Shown here piece after piece: positions 14,479 to 22,525 of a stretch of DNA of 27,069 bases. The position numbers and the translations under genes are program-made. This stretch comes from an uncultured Collinsella sp. GTDB lineage: Bacteria; Actinomycetota; Coriobacteriia; Coriobacteriales; Coriobacteriaceae. The stretch lies in the NCBI GenBank assembly GCA_900756725.1, contig CAAELJ010000089.1, positions 1 to 27,069 on the forward strand, written 5' to 3'. The notes beneath the pieces were generated by a model, which was not told the DNA's origin, ran no database searches, and saw only the letters and a program-made list of their open reading frames with translations. Numbering within the stretch: the first letter of the stretch is position 1; each line of letters starts with the position of its first letter.

Positions 14479-15279
14479 GTGGGATTTCGCGACGTTAAGC
14501 GTTCTAAGAGTGCTAAAGACACGCGTATTATTGCAATCATCAATCAAAAAGGCGGCGTCGGTAAGTCAACGACGGCTGTAAACCTTGCAGCAGCACTGGG
14601 TGAGCAGGGTCGCAAGACACTGATTGTCGATTTTGATCCGCAGGGAAACAGCACCAGTGGATTCGGAATTGAAAAAGAAGACCTTGATCAATGCATCTAT
14701 GATGCATTGCTGAATGATGTGCCGGCAGAATCGCTTGTTCTTGATACAAATTGCAAAAAGGTATTCGTTATTCCGGCGACAATTCAGCTTGCAGGCGCTG
14801 AAATTGAGCTTGTAAGCGCAATTGCTCGTGAAACCCGCCTCAAAGATTTGCTTGAGCCGATTCAGGACGAGTTCGATTTTATATTCATCGACTGTCCTCC
14901 TTCGCTTGGCCTGCTTACTATCAACGCCCTGACCGCGGCAGATAGCGTTTTGATTCCGATCCAGTGCGAGTATTACGCACTCGAGGGCGTTACGAAGCTG
15001 CTTGAGTCAATGAAGATGGTTAAATCACGTCTGAACAAGGGCTTAGACACCTATGGCGTGCTTATGACGATGTATGACTCGCGTACTTCACTCTCGAATC
15101 AGGTCGTTGAGGAAGTTCAGTCGTACTTTGGTGATAAGGCTTTTAAGACCCTAATTCCCCGTACCGTAAAAATCTCTGAGGCTCCGTCTTTTGGAGAGCC
15201 GGTAATTACCTATGCACCTCAAAATAAGGGTGCAAAAGCGTATATGAACCTTGCAAAAGAGGTGATCAAGCGTGCCTAG
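14479..15279 (+). CDS. parA: Chromosome partitioning ATPase ParA (Soj)
   Basis: ParA is a deviant-Walker ATPase that binds DNA non-specifically as an ATP dimer and moves ParB-parS complexes, and so the origins, apart. The 266 residues show the deviant Walker A KGGVGKST at 24-31, the switch motif VDFDPQGN near 53-60 and the Walker B FIFIDCPPSLG near 135-145. The N-terminal 15 residues are basic (MGFRDVKRSKSAK). The GTG start is preceded by AGGAGG with 4-nt spacing. The gene overlaps parB by 8 bp. Three parS sites sit in its leader, so ParB spreading may repress its own operon (inference). Confidence 0.97.
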   Translation: MGFRDVKRSKSAKDTRIIAIINQKGGVGKSTTAVNLAAALGEQGRKTLIVDFDPQGNSTSGFGIEKEDLDQCIYDALLNDVPAESLVLDTNCKKVFVIPATIQLAGAEIELVSAIARETRLKDLLEPIQDEFDFIFIDCPPSLGLLTINALTAADSVLIPIQCEYYALEGVTKLLESMKMVKSRLNKGLDTYGVLMTMYDSRTSLSNQVVEEVQSYFGDKAFKTLIPRTVKISEAPSFGEPVITYAPQNKGAKAYMNLAKEVIKRA

Positions 15280-16177
15280 TGCAAAGAAACGTGGTGGATT
15301 GGGACGTGGACTCAATGCTTTGGTCTCAGAGGCCGAGTACGAGACCGGTGGTTCGGCTGCATCGGCTTCAAATGCCACATCTGAAACAAAACTACCTATT
15401 GAGGATATCGTTCCCAACCCTAATCAGCCGCGAATTCACTTTAACGAAACTGAACTTCGCGAGTTGAGCGAGTCAATCCAAGAACATGGCGTTTTGCAGC
15501 CGCTGTTGGTTCGTAAGCATGGAAATGGCTATGAGATTATTGCGGGTGAGCGTCGTTACCAGGCGTCAAAGCTTGCTGGTCTTGAGGAACTGCCTGTCAT
15601 CATTAAAAAAGTAAATGATGAGGAAATGCTCGCTCTTGCACTTATCGAGAATCTTCAGCGTTCTGATTTGAATCCCGTCGAAGAGGCGAAGGGTTATCGT
15701 CAGCTCATTGATGCCAGCGGCATGACACAGGAGGCGTTATCAAAGGCTGTCAGTAAGTCTCGTTCCGCAATTACAAATTCACTTCGTTTGCTAGATCTTC
15801 CGGAAGTCGTACAGCAGATGATTTTCGAAGGCAAGCTTACAGCCGGTCATGCGAGAGCGATTCTTGCAGTTCCATATGAAGATGCCAGGATTCGGCTTGC
15901 CGAGAAAGTTGTCGCTGAAGGTCTTTCCGTTAGGGCGACAGAAAATCTTGCTCCATTGTTTTCTGCCGGAGAGACGCCAAGGACTCCGAGGCCAGCAACA
16001 CCTCAGTCATTCAAAAAGGCAGCTCGGGTCCTTCGTCAAGTTTTTAACACGAATGTACGCGTGAAGAGCTCTCGTGGCAAGAACAAAATTGAAATCGAGT
16101 TCAAAGACGAAGAGGAGCTCTCCCGTATCCTTGGCGAAATGGTTCAATTTGAGCAGGAGGATCAGGATGAAGAATAA
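15272..16177 (+). CDS. parB: Chromosome partitioning protein ParB (Spo0J)
   Basis: ParB is a CTP-dependent DNA clamp that loads at parS, spreads along neighbouring DNA and recruits SMC. The 301 residues begin with the ParA-stimulating motif KRGGLGRGLNALV (6-18). The CTP-binding domain has GERRYQA at 92-98 and ENLQRSDLNPVEEA at 126-139. A helix-turn-helix (about 151-172) and the parS-reading region follow, and a basic C-terminal dimerisation segment ends the protein. A flexible Ala/Ser-rich stretch lies at 20-40. The GTG start overlaps parA by 8 bp, and the 3' end overlaps the next small gene by 11 bp, implying a coupled three-gene unit. Confidence 0.97.
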   Translation: MPSAKKRGGLGRGLNALVSEAEYETGGSAASASNATSETKLPIEDIVPNPNQPRIHFNETELRELSESIQEHGVLQPLLVRKHGNGYEIIAGERRYQASKLAGLEELPVIIKKVNDEEMLALALIENLQRSDLNPVEEAKGYRQLIDASGMTQEALSKAVSKSRSAITNSLRLLDLPEVVQQMIFEGKLTAGHARAILAVPYEDARIRLAEKVVAEGLSVRATENLAPLFSAGETPRTPRPATPQSFKKAARVLRQVFNTNVRVKSSRGKNKIEIEFKDEEELSRILGEMVQFEQEDQDEE

Positions 16178-16421
16178 GGTTCTCGCGGTCGTTGCGTTGG
16201 CAACCACCGTCGTCGCTGGCGCTTTTGCAGGTTATAAGCTTGCGACAGATGATGAACTGCGAGGTCGACTGTTGCGCGGAGCTCAGGATATCGTCGATAC
16301 ATCAAAGAAAAAAATGGATGTGATGACCGAAGATGTCGCTATGCGCACTGCTCAGGTGACTAAGAATCCCAAGATTAACCAAGACTGGGTTAACCATCAA
16401 TGGGAAAATGTTGGTTATTAG
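16167..16421 (+). CDS. Small single-pass membrane protein at the end of the parAB operon
   Basis: This 84-residue protein has one N-terminal hydrophobic segment (about 4-22, KVLAVVALATTVVAGAFAGY) and a charged, probably helical remainder (about 26-84). That layout resembles YtxH-like proteins, but I see no diagnostic motif. I chose the ATG at 16167 because AGGAGG (16155-16160) lies 6 nt upstream; an earlier in-frame ATG at 16074 lies inside parB. It overlaps parB by 11 bp and a terminator follows 27 bp later, so it is translated with parAB. A role in anchoring or membrane contact of the partition complex is only a guess. Confidence 0.75.
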   Translation: MKNKVLAVVALATTVVAGAFAGYKLATDDELRGRLLRGAQDIVDTSKKKMDVMTEDVAMRTAQVTKNPKINQDWVNHQWENVGY

Positions 16422-16448
16422 GTACCTTACAATTACTTGCCTATTTCG

Positions 16449-16491
16449 AAGGGGTCCTTGTCTGATTCATGAGGAAAGGACCCCTTATTTT
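16449..16491 (+). terminator. Rho-independent terminator of the rsmG/parAB unit
   Basis: An 11-bp perfect stem (16449-16459 with 16476-16486) with a 16-nt loop is followed by ATTTT. It closes the transcription unit that began after the jag terminator. Confidence 0.8.
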
Positions 16492-16534
16492 GGCTATAAA
16501 ACTACGCTTATATAAATCAAATCCAGTAGCATGA

Positions 16535-16580
16535 AAACAAATGAAACAGCCTTGGTTGCATTATCTGCAACCAAGGCTGT
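16535..16580 (-). terminator. Hairpin terminator after rlmN
   Basis: A perfect 15-bp inverted repeat (16546-16560 with 16566-16580) has a 5-nt loop. Read on the minus strand it is followed by a T-rich stretch (TTTCATTTGTTTT). It lies 40 bp past the rlmN stop and faces the parAB terminator, so the two convergent units end separately. Confidence 0.75.
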
Positions 16581-16584
16581 CGGA

Positions 16585-16600
16585 TGTTTCACATGAAACG
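16585..16600. promoter_or_regulatory. Degenerate parS-like site
   Basis: TGTTTCACATGAAACG matches the parS palindrome at 14 of 16 positions (one central change, one at the end). It lies between the rlmN hairpin and the rlmN stop, about 2.1 kb from the perfect trio. ParB binding is possible but unproven. Confidence 0.5.
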
Positions 16601-16619
16601 TTATGGGACACAGACTCCC

Positions 16620-17672
16620 CTACGCGTTCTTCTGAATCTTGAAGCGCTGCTTGAGCTGGCCGCAAGCAGCGTCGATATCGTTGCCGCGAGAGTTACGGAT
16701 CGTGGTCTCAATGCCACGGGACTCAAGACGACGCTGAAGGTCTTCAACCTTATGAATCGGCGACGGCTTGAGAGGACTGCCTTCGATATCGTTGAGCTGG
16801 ATCAGGTTGACGTGGCACAGCGTGCCCTCGCAGAAGTCGCAGAGCGCCTGCATCTCGGGGTTGGTGTCATTGACGCCCTCGATCATGGCGTATTCGTATG
16901 TCGGACGGCGGCCGGTCTTTTCGGTGTAGAGCTGAAGGGCCTCGTGAAGGCGCAAAAGCGTGTACTTCTTAACGCCCGGCATGAGCTTATTGCGCGTGGA
17001 CTGAATGGCAGAGTGCAGCGAGACGGCGAGCGTGAACTGCTCGGGAATGTCGGCAAACTTGCGAATACCAGGAATGACGCCGCTGGTGGAGACAGTGAGA
17101 TGACGTGCTCCAATACCGATTCCATCGGGGCCATTAAGAATACGCAGTGCCTTGAGGACCTCGTCGTAGTTGGCGAAAGGCTCACCCTGGCCCATGAACA
17201 CGACGCTCGTTGCGCGCTCGCCAAAGTCGTTGGAAACATGTAGTACCTGGTCAACGATCTCTTGAGCGGTCAGCGAGCGCTTGAGGCCGTTCAGACCGGT
17301 AGCGCAAAAAGCGCAGCCCATGCCACAGCCGGCTTGGGTAGATACACAGACAGACAGCTTGTTGCGACGAGGCATGCCGACGGTCTCGACGGAGATACCG
17401 TCGTGGTACTCGAGTAGGTATTTACGAGAGCCATCCTTAGACACCTGCTTGGCGAGTTCGGTCGGCGTGTCGAAGGCAAATGCCTCCTTCAGCTGCTCGC
17501 GGAAGGCCTTGGGAAGGTTGGTCATATCGTCAAACGAACAAACGTTCTTCTCAAAAACCCATTCGATGAGCTGCTTTGCGCGAAAAGCGGGTTGGCCGAG
17601 TTCGGCGACAAGTTCGCGAATATCGTTTTGGCTCAAGTCGCGAATGTCTTGAGATTTAGTCCTGGGATTCAT
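16620..17672 (-). CDS. rlmN: 23S rRNA (adenine-2503-C2)/tRNA methyltransferase RlmN
   Basis: RlmN is a radical-SAM enzyme that methylates C2 of A2503 in 23S rRNA and A37 in some tRNAs, improving decoding fidelity. The 350 residues carry the 4Fe-4S cysteines C116, C120 and C123 in AGCGMGCAFCATG. The resolving cysteine is C337 in DIDAACGQL, and GEPFANYDEV is the GEP-type SAM motif. RlmN is distinguished from Cfr by its sequence style and by the absence of a resistance-gene context. The ATG has an AAAGG ribosome site 6 nt upstream. It is a single gene, divergent from ddl with an 85-bp gap. Confidence 0.96.
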   Translation of the reverse strand: MNPRTKSQDIRDLSQNDIRELVAELGQPAFRAKQLIEWVFEKNVCSFDDMTNLPKAFREQLKEAFAFDTPTELAKQVSKDGSRKYLLEYHDGISVETVGMPRRNKLSVCVSTQAGCGMGCAFCATGLNGLKRSLTAQEIVDQVLHVSNDFGERATSVVFMGQGEPFANYDEVLKALRILNGPDGIGIGARHLTVSTSGVIPGIRKFADIPEQFTLAVSLHSAIQSTRNKLMPGVKKYTLLRLHEALQLYTEKTGRRPTYEYAMIEGVNDTNPEMQALCDFCEGTLCHVNLIQLNDIEGSPLKPSPIHKVEDLQRRLESRGIETTIRNSRGNDIDAACGQLKQRFKIQKNA

Positions 17673-17687
17673 GGAAGCCTTTCGATT

Positions 17688-17717
17688 TTGGGGAAACGTA
17701 GAGGGTATCGCTACAAT
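17688..17717 (+). promoter_or_regulatory. Possible promoter of ddl
   Basis: A -10 box TACAAT (17712-17717) lies 18 bp after a weak -35 TTGGGG (17688-17693), about 40 bp ahead of the ddl ATG. Only the -10 is convincing. Confidence 0.4.
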
Positions 17718-17757
17718 ATGGTATCAGCTGCAGGAATTATAGAGGAGGAGTCTGCCC

Positions 17758-18723
17758 ATGCCGGGTAAAAGCCTAGAGAACATGCACGTAGCGGTCTTGG
17801 CGGGCGGCCATTCCGCCGAACGCGAGATTTCGCTCAATTCGGGAAAGAATGTCGTGGTGGCCCTGAAGGAGGCCGGCTACACCTCGGTGGAGCTGCTCGA
17901 CGCCGCCGCCGATGACTTTATGGTGACTATGGCGACCGGTGGCTTCGACGTGGCATTTATCGCCATGCACGGCGCCGGCGGCGAGGATGGCGCCATGCAG
18001 GGGGCCATGGAGACCCTGGGTATTCCCTACACGGCGTCGGGCGTGCTCGCCAGCGCATGTGGCGCCGATAAAGAGGTTTCAAAGCTTCTGTATGCCAGGG
18101 CGGGCATCCCCATTGCCCCCGGCCTGGCACTTGAGGCGGGCGACGAGGTCGATATCGATCATATCGTCGAGATTTGTGGCGAGCGGTGCTTTGTAAAGCC
18201 CGCCGTCAACGGCTCTAGCTACGGCATTTCGCTCGTTCACGAGCCCTCAGAGCTGCCGGCGGCAATCGCCAAGGCTTTTGAGTACGGCGATAAAGTGCTG
18301 GTCGAAAAGTGCATCGAGGGAACCGAGATCACTGTGGGCGTGTACGGCGAGGACGACGTGCGCGCGCTGCCGATTGTGGAGATTCGCAAGCCTGAGGACT
18401 GCGAGTTCTACGACCTGGATGTAAAGTACGTCGACCCCACAGACATCCACCGCATTCCGGCGCAGATTTCGCCCGAAAACTATGCGCGTGCCCAGGAACT
18501 TGCCTGTGCGGCCCATAAGGCCCTCGGCTGCCTGGGCGTTTCGCGCAGCGATTTTATCGTAAGCGAGGACGGCCCTGTCATTCTCGAGACCAACACCATT
18601 CCCGGCATGACCGATACGTCGCTGTATCCCGATGAGATTCGCCATACCGACGACATGACGTTCCCGCAAGTGTGCGACAGCCTGATCCGTATGGGTCTTC
18701 GTCGAGCGGGCGTTGCATGCTAA
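17758..18723 (+). CDS. ddl: D-alanine--D-alanine ligase
   Basis: Ddl is a cytoplasmic ATP-grasp enzyme that joins two D-alanines for peptidoglycan precursors. The 321 residues show GGHSAEREISLNSG near 16-29 (family GGxSAEREVSL), FVKPAVNGSSYGIS near 145-158 and VILETNTIPGMT near the metal site. The specificity loop reads EFYDLDVKY with Tyr218. The Tyr form indicates D-Ala-D-Ala rather than D-Ala-D-lactate synthesis, so ordinary vancomycin-sensitive precursors are expected. AGGAGG lies shortly upstream of the ATG. The last 7 bp overlap the helicase gene. Confidence 0.97.
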   Translation: MPGKSLENMHVAVLAGGHSAEREISLNSGKNVVVALKEAGYTSVELLDAAADDFMVTMATGGFDVAFIAMHGAGGEDGAMQGAMETLGIPYTASGVLASACGADKEVSKLLYARAGIPIAPGLALEAGDEVDIDHIVEICGERCFVKPAVNGSSYGISLVHEPSELPAAIAKAFEYGDKVLVEKCIEGTEITVGVYGEDDVRALPIVEIRKPEDCEFYDLDVKYVDPTDIHRIPAQISPENYARAQELACAAHKALGCLGVSRSDFIVSEDGPVILETNTIPGMTDTSLYPDEIRHTDDMTFPQVCDSLIRMGLRRAGVAC

Positions 18724-21611
18724 TTGAGGATGCCGTATCTCCTGGAACGCCGCAGTTTGTCATCGATTCTTATGCCACGCTCGTCGAGCGCGCTAAGACG
18801 CAATCGTTTGGCCTCATCGAGGAGGACGTAATCGTCCTCGATACCGAGACCACGGGTCTTTCGGTGCAAGACAACGAGTTAATTGAGATTTCCGCGGCCC
18901 GCCTTTCGGGCCGCGAGATCATTGACCGCTTTGATACGTTCGTGCATCCCAAGCAGCTGATCCCTGTAGAGATTACCGAGCTCACGAGCATTACGAACGC
19001 CGATGTGGCAGATGCCCCGTCGGCCGTCGAGGCCGTTGCGGCGCTCGCCGACTTCGTGGGCGGCTGTCCTGTTATCGCGCATAACGCCACGTTTGACCGG
19101 TCGTTCATCGAATCGGTCAAGGGCGGCGTCAACGTGAGTGATATCTGGATCGATTCGCTGGCGCTATCGCGCATCGCACTTCCGCGCCTGGCCTCGCACA
19201 AGCTGTCTTTTATGGCTGACTTGTTTGGGTGCGATTCAGTATCGCACCGTGCGAACGCCGACGTTGATGCCCTGTGCGGTGTGTGGCGCGTGCTGTTGGT
19301 CGCACTTACCGACCTGCCTTCGGGCCTTATGGCGCGCTTGGCGGACATGCACGCGGACGTGCCTTGGTCATATCGCCCCATTTTTTCTTTTTTGGCTGGA
19401 CAGAACCCGGGTTCGATATTTTCGCTCAGCGCCGCTCGTGCCGATGTGCTCAAGGCCGATCGCGCAGACGATCGCGTTGATGCGGACGAGCTGCCGGTCC
19501 TTAAGATGCCGAGTCGTGAAGAGATCGAGGCAGATTACGCCCCCGGCGGCCTGGTCAATCGCATGTACCCCACCTATGAGCCGCGCGACGAGCAGATCGC
19601 GATGGCGGTTGAGGTTCGCGATGCGCTGGTCACGGGCACCCATCGCGTGATCGAGGCGGGCACGGGCGTCGGTAAGTCGATGGCCTATCTCGTGCCCTTC
19701 GCCGAGGCCGCCCGCCGAAACAACATTACCGTCGGCATTGCGACCAAATCGAATAATCTTGCCGACCAGCTTATGTACCATGAGCTACCAAAGCTCGCCG
19801 AGCAGCTGGACGGGGGCCTGTCGTTTTGTGCACTCAAGGGCTATGACCACTATCCGTGTCTGCGCAAGCTCGAGCGCATGAGCCGTGGTCAGGTTGAGAT
19901 CACCACCAAGCGCGATCCTGCTGACACGCTCACGGCGGTTGCGGTGATCATGGCGTATGTGTGCCAATCTGCCGATGGCGACCTCGATTCACTCGGCATT
20001 CGCTGGCGCAGCGTCAACCGTCCCGACTTTACGACGGCTTCGCGCGAGTGTGCTCGTCGTCTGTGTCCGTTCTTCCCTGACAAATGCCTGGTCCACGGGG
20101 CGCGCCGTCGTGCGGCACATGCCGACGTGGTGGTCACCAACCATTCTCTGTTGTTCCGCAACGTGGCCGCCGAGGGGAGGATTTTGCCCCCGATTCGTCA
20201 CTGGGTGGTCGACGAGGCCCATTCCATCGAGCGCGAGGCCCGTCGCCAATGGGCGCGCGTGGTTTCGGCAGATGAGTCGCGCGTGCTGTTTGAGCGCTTG
20301 GGTGGGTCGAGTGCCGGCGCGCTGAGTCAGGTTTCCCGTGATTTGGCCACTTCCGAGGGCTCCACGCTCTACCTGGGACTCACCGCCAAAGCGACGTCGA
20401 CGGTTGCCCGCGCGAGCATGGCGATTGCCGATGTGTTCGATGGTGTGCGCGAGCTCGGCCGTCGCGCCCGTGGGAGCTACGATAACGCGAATCTGTGGAT
20501 TGGCCCCGAGCTGCGCGAGTCGGATGACTGGCACGATTTTTTGCAGTCGGCCCATACCGCAATTGATGCGCTGGACCAGGCGGATAAAAGCGTAGACGCG
20601 CTGGTGCAGACCGTCGCCGCCGATAAGCCCGAGGTCGTTGTCGACCTAGGCGACATTTCGCGCCGTCTGCACGAGCTGGCCGAGAATCTCAAGCTCATCA
20701 TTGAGGGTACGGACGAGCACTATGTGTACTCGCTGCAGGTTAACCGTCGGCTGCGTGCGGGCGGGGAGTCTATGACCGCCGAGCGCATCGATATCGGCGA
20801 GGCCTTGGCGAACGAGTGGCTGCCCGAAGTGCACACGGCCATCTTCGCTTCGGCGACCATGACGGTATCCAAGAGCTTTGAGCATTTCAACCATGCTGTC
20901 GGCCTCGATCGCATCGGTGCGTCGACATCCTCATCGCTGCACCTGGATTCGAGCTATGACTTTGACTCGAATATGGCCGTGGTCGTGGCGGGGGACATTC
21001 CCGATCCGCGCGATCGCGAGCGCTATCTCTCGGCGCTCGAGTGCGTGCTGGTCGATGCCCATCTCGCCATGGGTGGATCGGTGCTCACGCTCTTCACCAA
21101 CAGGCGCGATATGGAGGACCTGTATGCCCGTGTCGAGCCCAAATTGGCGCGAGCGGGTCTGGAGCTCAATTGCCAACAGCGCAACTCGTCCCCGCGCCGT
21201 CTGCGCGATCGGTTTATCAACGAGCCGACCTCATCGCTCTTTGCGCTCAAGGCCTTTTGGGAGGGCTTTGACGCCAGCGGCGAGACGCTGCGCTGCGTCA
21301 TTATCCCCAAGCTGCCGTTCTCGAGCCCCACGGATCCTCTTTCGTGTGAGCGCAACCTGCGCGAAGACCGCGCCTGGGCGCGCTACTCGCTGCCCGAGGC
21401 GGTGCTCGAAGTCAAGCAAGCCGCCGGCCGTCTCATCCGCTCGTCAACCGATTGCGGCGTGCTCATCTTGGCAGATCCGCGCTTGGTGACAAAGGGCTAC
21501 GGCAAGAAGTTCTTGACGTCGCTGCCCACGACTTCCTACCAGCGTATCGAGTCGGCACAGATCGGTCATTATTTGCAGCTGTGGCGTGCACGCCACGAGC
21601 GACGCCGTTAA
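18717..21611 (+). CDS. dinG: DinG-type 3'-5' exonuclease / superfamily 2 helicase
   Basis: This 964-residue protein joins an N-terminal DEDDh exonuclease to an XPD/DinG-type helicase. The exonuclease has D42 and E44 in LDTETTG, D127 in NATFDRSF, and H177 and D182 in HRANADVD. The helicase has Walker A EAGTGVGKS near 313-321, the box DEAH at 499-502 and the late motif QAAGRLIRS. Four cysteines, C381, C445, C450 and C457, are placed like the 4Fe-4S cluster of DinG/XPD. Bacillus DinG proteins often lack them, so this one may be a true Fe-S helicase. Such enzymes act on DNA structures and R-loops during repair. I chose ATG 18717 because it overlaps the ddl stop (coupled translation); an earlier in-frame ATG at 18672 is possible. 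Its stop overlaps the convergent WYL gene by 4 bp. Confidence 0.88.
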   Translation: MLIEDAVSPGTPQFVIDSYATLVERAKTQSFGLIEEDVIVLDTETTGLSVQDNELIEISAARLSGREIIDRFDTFVHPKQLIPVEITELTSITNADVADAPSAVEAVAALADFVGGCPVIAHNATFDRSFIESVKGGVNVSDIWIDSLALSRIALPRLASHKLSFMADLFGCDSVSHRANADVDALCGVWRVLLVALTDLPSGLMARLADMHADVPWSYRPIFSFLAGQNPGSIFSLSAARADVLKADRADDRVDADELPVLKMPSREEIEADYAPGGLVNRMYPTYEPRDEQIAMAVEVRDALVTGTHRVIEAGTGVGKSMAYLVPFAEAARRNNITVGIATKSNNLADQLMYHELPKLAEQLDGGLSFCALKGYDHYPCLRKLERMSRGQVEITTKRDPADTLTAVAVIMAYVCQSADGDLDSLGIRWRSVNRPDFTTASRECARRLCPFFPDKCLVHGARRRAAHADVVVTNHSLLFRNVAAEGRILPPIRHWVVDEAHSIEREARRQWARVVSADESRVLFERLGGSSAGALSQVSRDLATSEGSTLYLGLTAKATSTVARASMAIADVFDGVRELGRRARGSYDNANLWIGPELRESDDWHDFLQSAHTAIDALDQADKSVDALVQTVAADKPEVVVDLGDISRRLHELAENLKLIIEGTDEHYVYSLQVNRRLRAGGESMTAERIDIGEALANEWLPEVHTAIFASATMTVSKSFEHFNHAVGLDRIGASTSSSLHLDSSYDFDSNMAVVVAGDIPDPRDRERYLSALECVLVDAHLAMGGSVLTLFTNRRDMEDLYARVEPKLARAGLELNCQQRNSSPRRLRDRFINEPTSSLFALKAFWEGFDASGETLRCVIIPKLPFSSPTDPLSCERNLREDRAWARYSLPEAVLEVKQAAGRLIRSSTDCGVLILADPRLVTKGYGKKFLTSLPTTSYQRIESAQIGHYLQLWRARHERRR

Positions 21612-22525
21612 AGCGGGCAGGTCAGGCTCTTCGCCATATCGCATAGACGCAATGCCTGGGCGGGGTCATCCAGTATGCGGATGGCTCCGCCCGCTGCGAT
21701 TACCTGGCAGAACAGCCAGTGCTCGGAGCCGTAGCGCACATTCACTGTCGAGCTGTCCGCCCCATTGGGTTCAATCGACATGATGCCGGGCCAGTCTAGG
21801 CGCTCTGCCAAGGCGCGCGGCATGAGAAGCTTCGCGCTCCGCTCCGCCTGGGCGAGGGAGTCATGGAGGGTCGCGGGCTCCGGTGCGTGGTGCACGACGG
21901 AGTCGTCGGTCAAGACCAGGCCCTCGATTTTATCCATACGATAGGTACGCTGTTCGTCGACCGCGACATCCCAGGCAATCAGATACGTTTGGTCGCCGTT
22001 TGTTGTGATGCGCAAGGGGTCGACCAAACGCTCGCGCGCTTGTGTGTCATCCATCGAGCGATACGAGATGCGGCAGCGAACGCCGTCCCGAATGGCGCAG
22101 CTCAGCTGCTGCCAGTGCGATCCGTGGGCGACGGTGTCAAAGACGCGCTGGTTGTAGCCGAGCTCTTTGGGAAGAAGGGCGCGCCGAATTCGAGCCGCCG
22201 CTTGTGGTTCGATCCCCAATGATTCAAGTTCATGGTTGAGTACAGCGCCCTCGGCGGCACTCAGACGCAGCGGTAGCACGCGCCCCGCATCACCGGTGAG
22301 GACCACGCACTCGCCGCGGCGTTCGCAGATAATACGTGCGCCCGATTCTCGGTCCGCAAGCGTCGAGACGATCTCGAGAATCTCGTCGAGCGATGCCCCC
22401 GTGATATCAAAGCGGCTGCAAAGCTCGTCTCGTGTCATGCCATTCTCGCCGGCGGCGTAGAGGGCCTCCATGATGTCGATGGCGCGCGAGAGTCTTTGCT
22501 CGCTGGTGAGTTTACGCACGGGCAT
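21608..22525 (-). CDS. WYL-domain transcriptional regulator (PafC-like)
   Basis: This 305-residue protein has an N-terminal helix-turn-helix region (about 8-60, EQRLSRAIDIMEALYAAG, MTRDELCSRFDI). A WYL domain follows (about 135-225) with RISYRSMDD, RLVDPLRITTNGDQTYLIAWD and RTYRMDKIEGL, then a C-terminal extension (about 235-305). WYL proteins bind ligands, in some cases nucleic acids. Paired WYL regulators in actinobacteria include PafB-PafC, which activate a DNA-damage response. It overlaps the preceding WYL gene by 14 bp, so the two are made together and probably form a heterodimer (inference). No proteasome genes are visible here. The stop meets that of the DinG-type gene tail to tail. 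Confidence 0.82.
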   Translation of the reverse strand: MPVRKLTSEQRLSRAIDIMEALYAAGENGMTRDELCSRFDITGASLDEILEIVSTLADRESGARIICERRGECVVLTGDAGRVLPLRLSAAEGAVLNHELESLGIEPQAAARIRRALLPKELGYNQRVFDTVAHGSHWQQLSCAIRDGVRCRISYRSMDDTQARERLVDPLRITTNGDQTYLIAWDVAVDEQRTYRMDKIEGLVLTDDSVVHHAPEPATLHDSLAQAERSAKLLMPRALAERLDWPGIMSIEPNGADSSTVNVRYGSEHWLFCQVIAAGGAIRILDDPAQALRLCDMAKSLTCPL

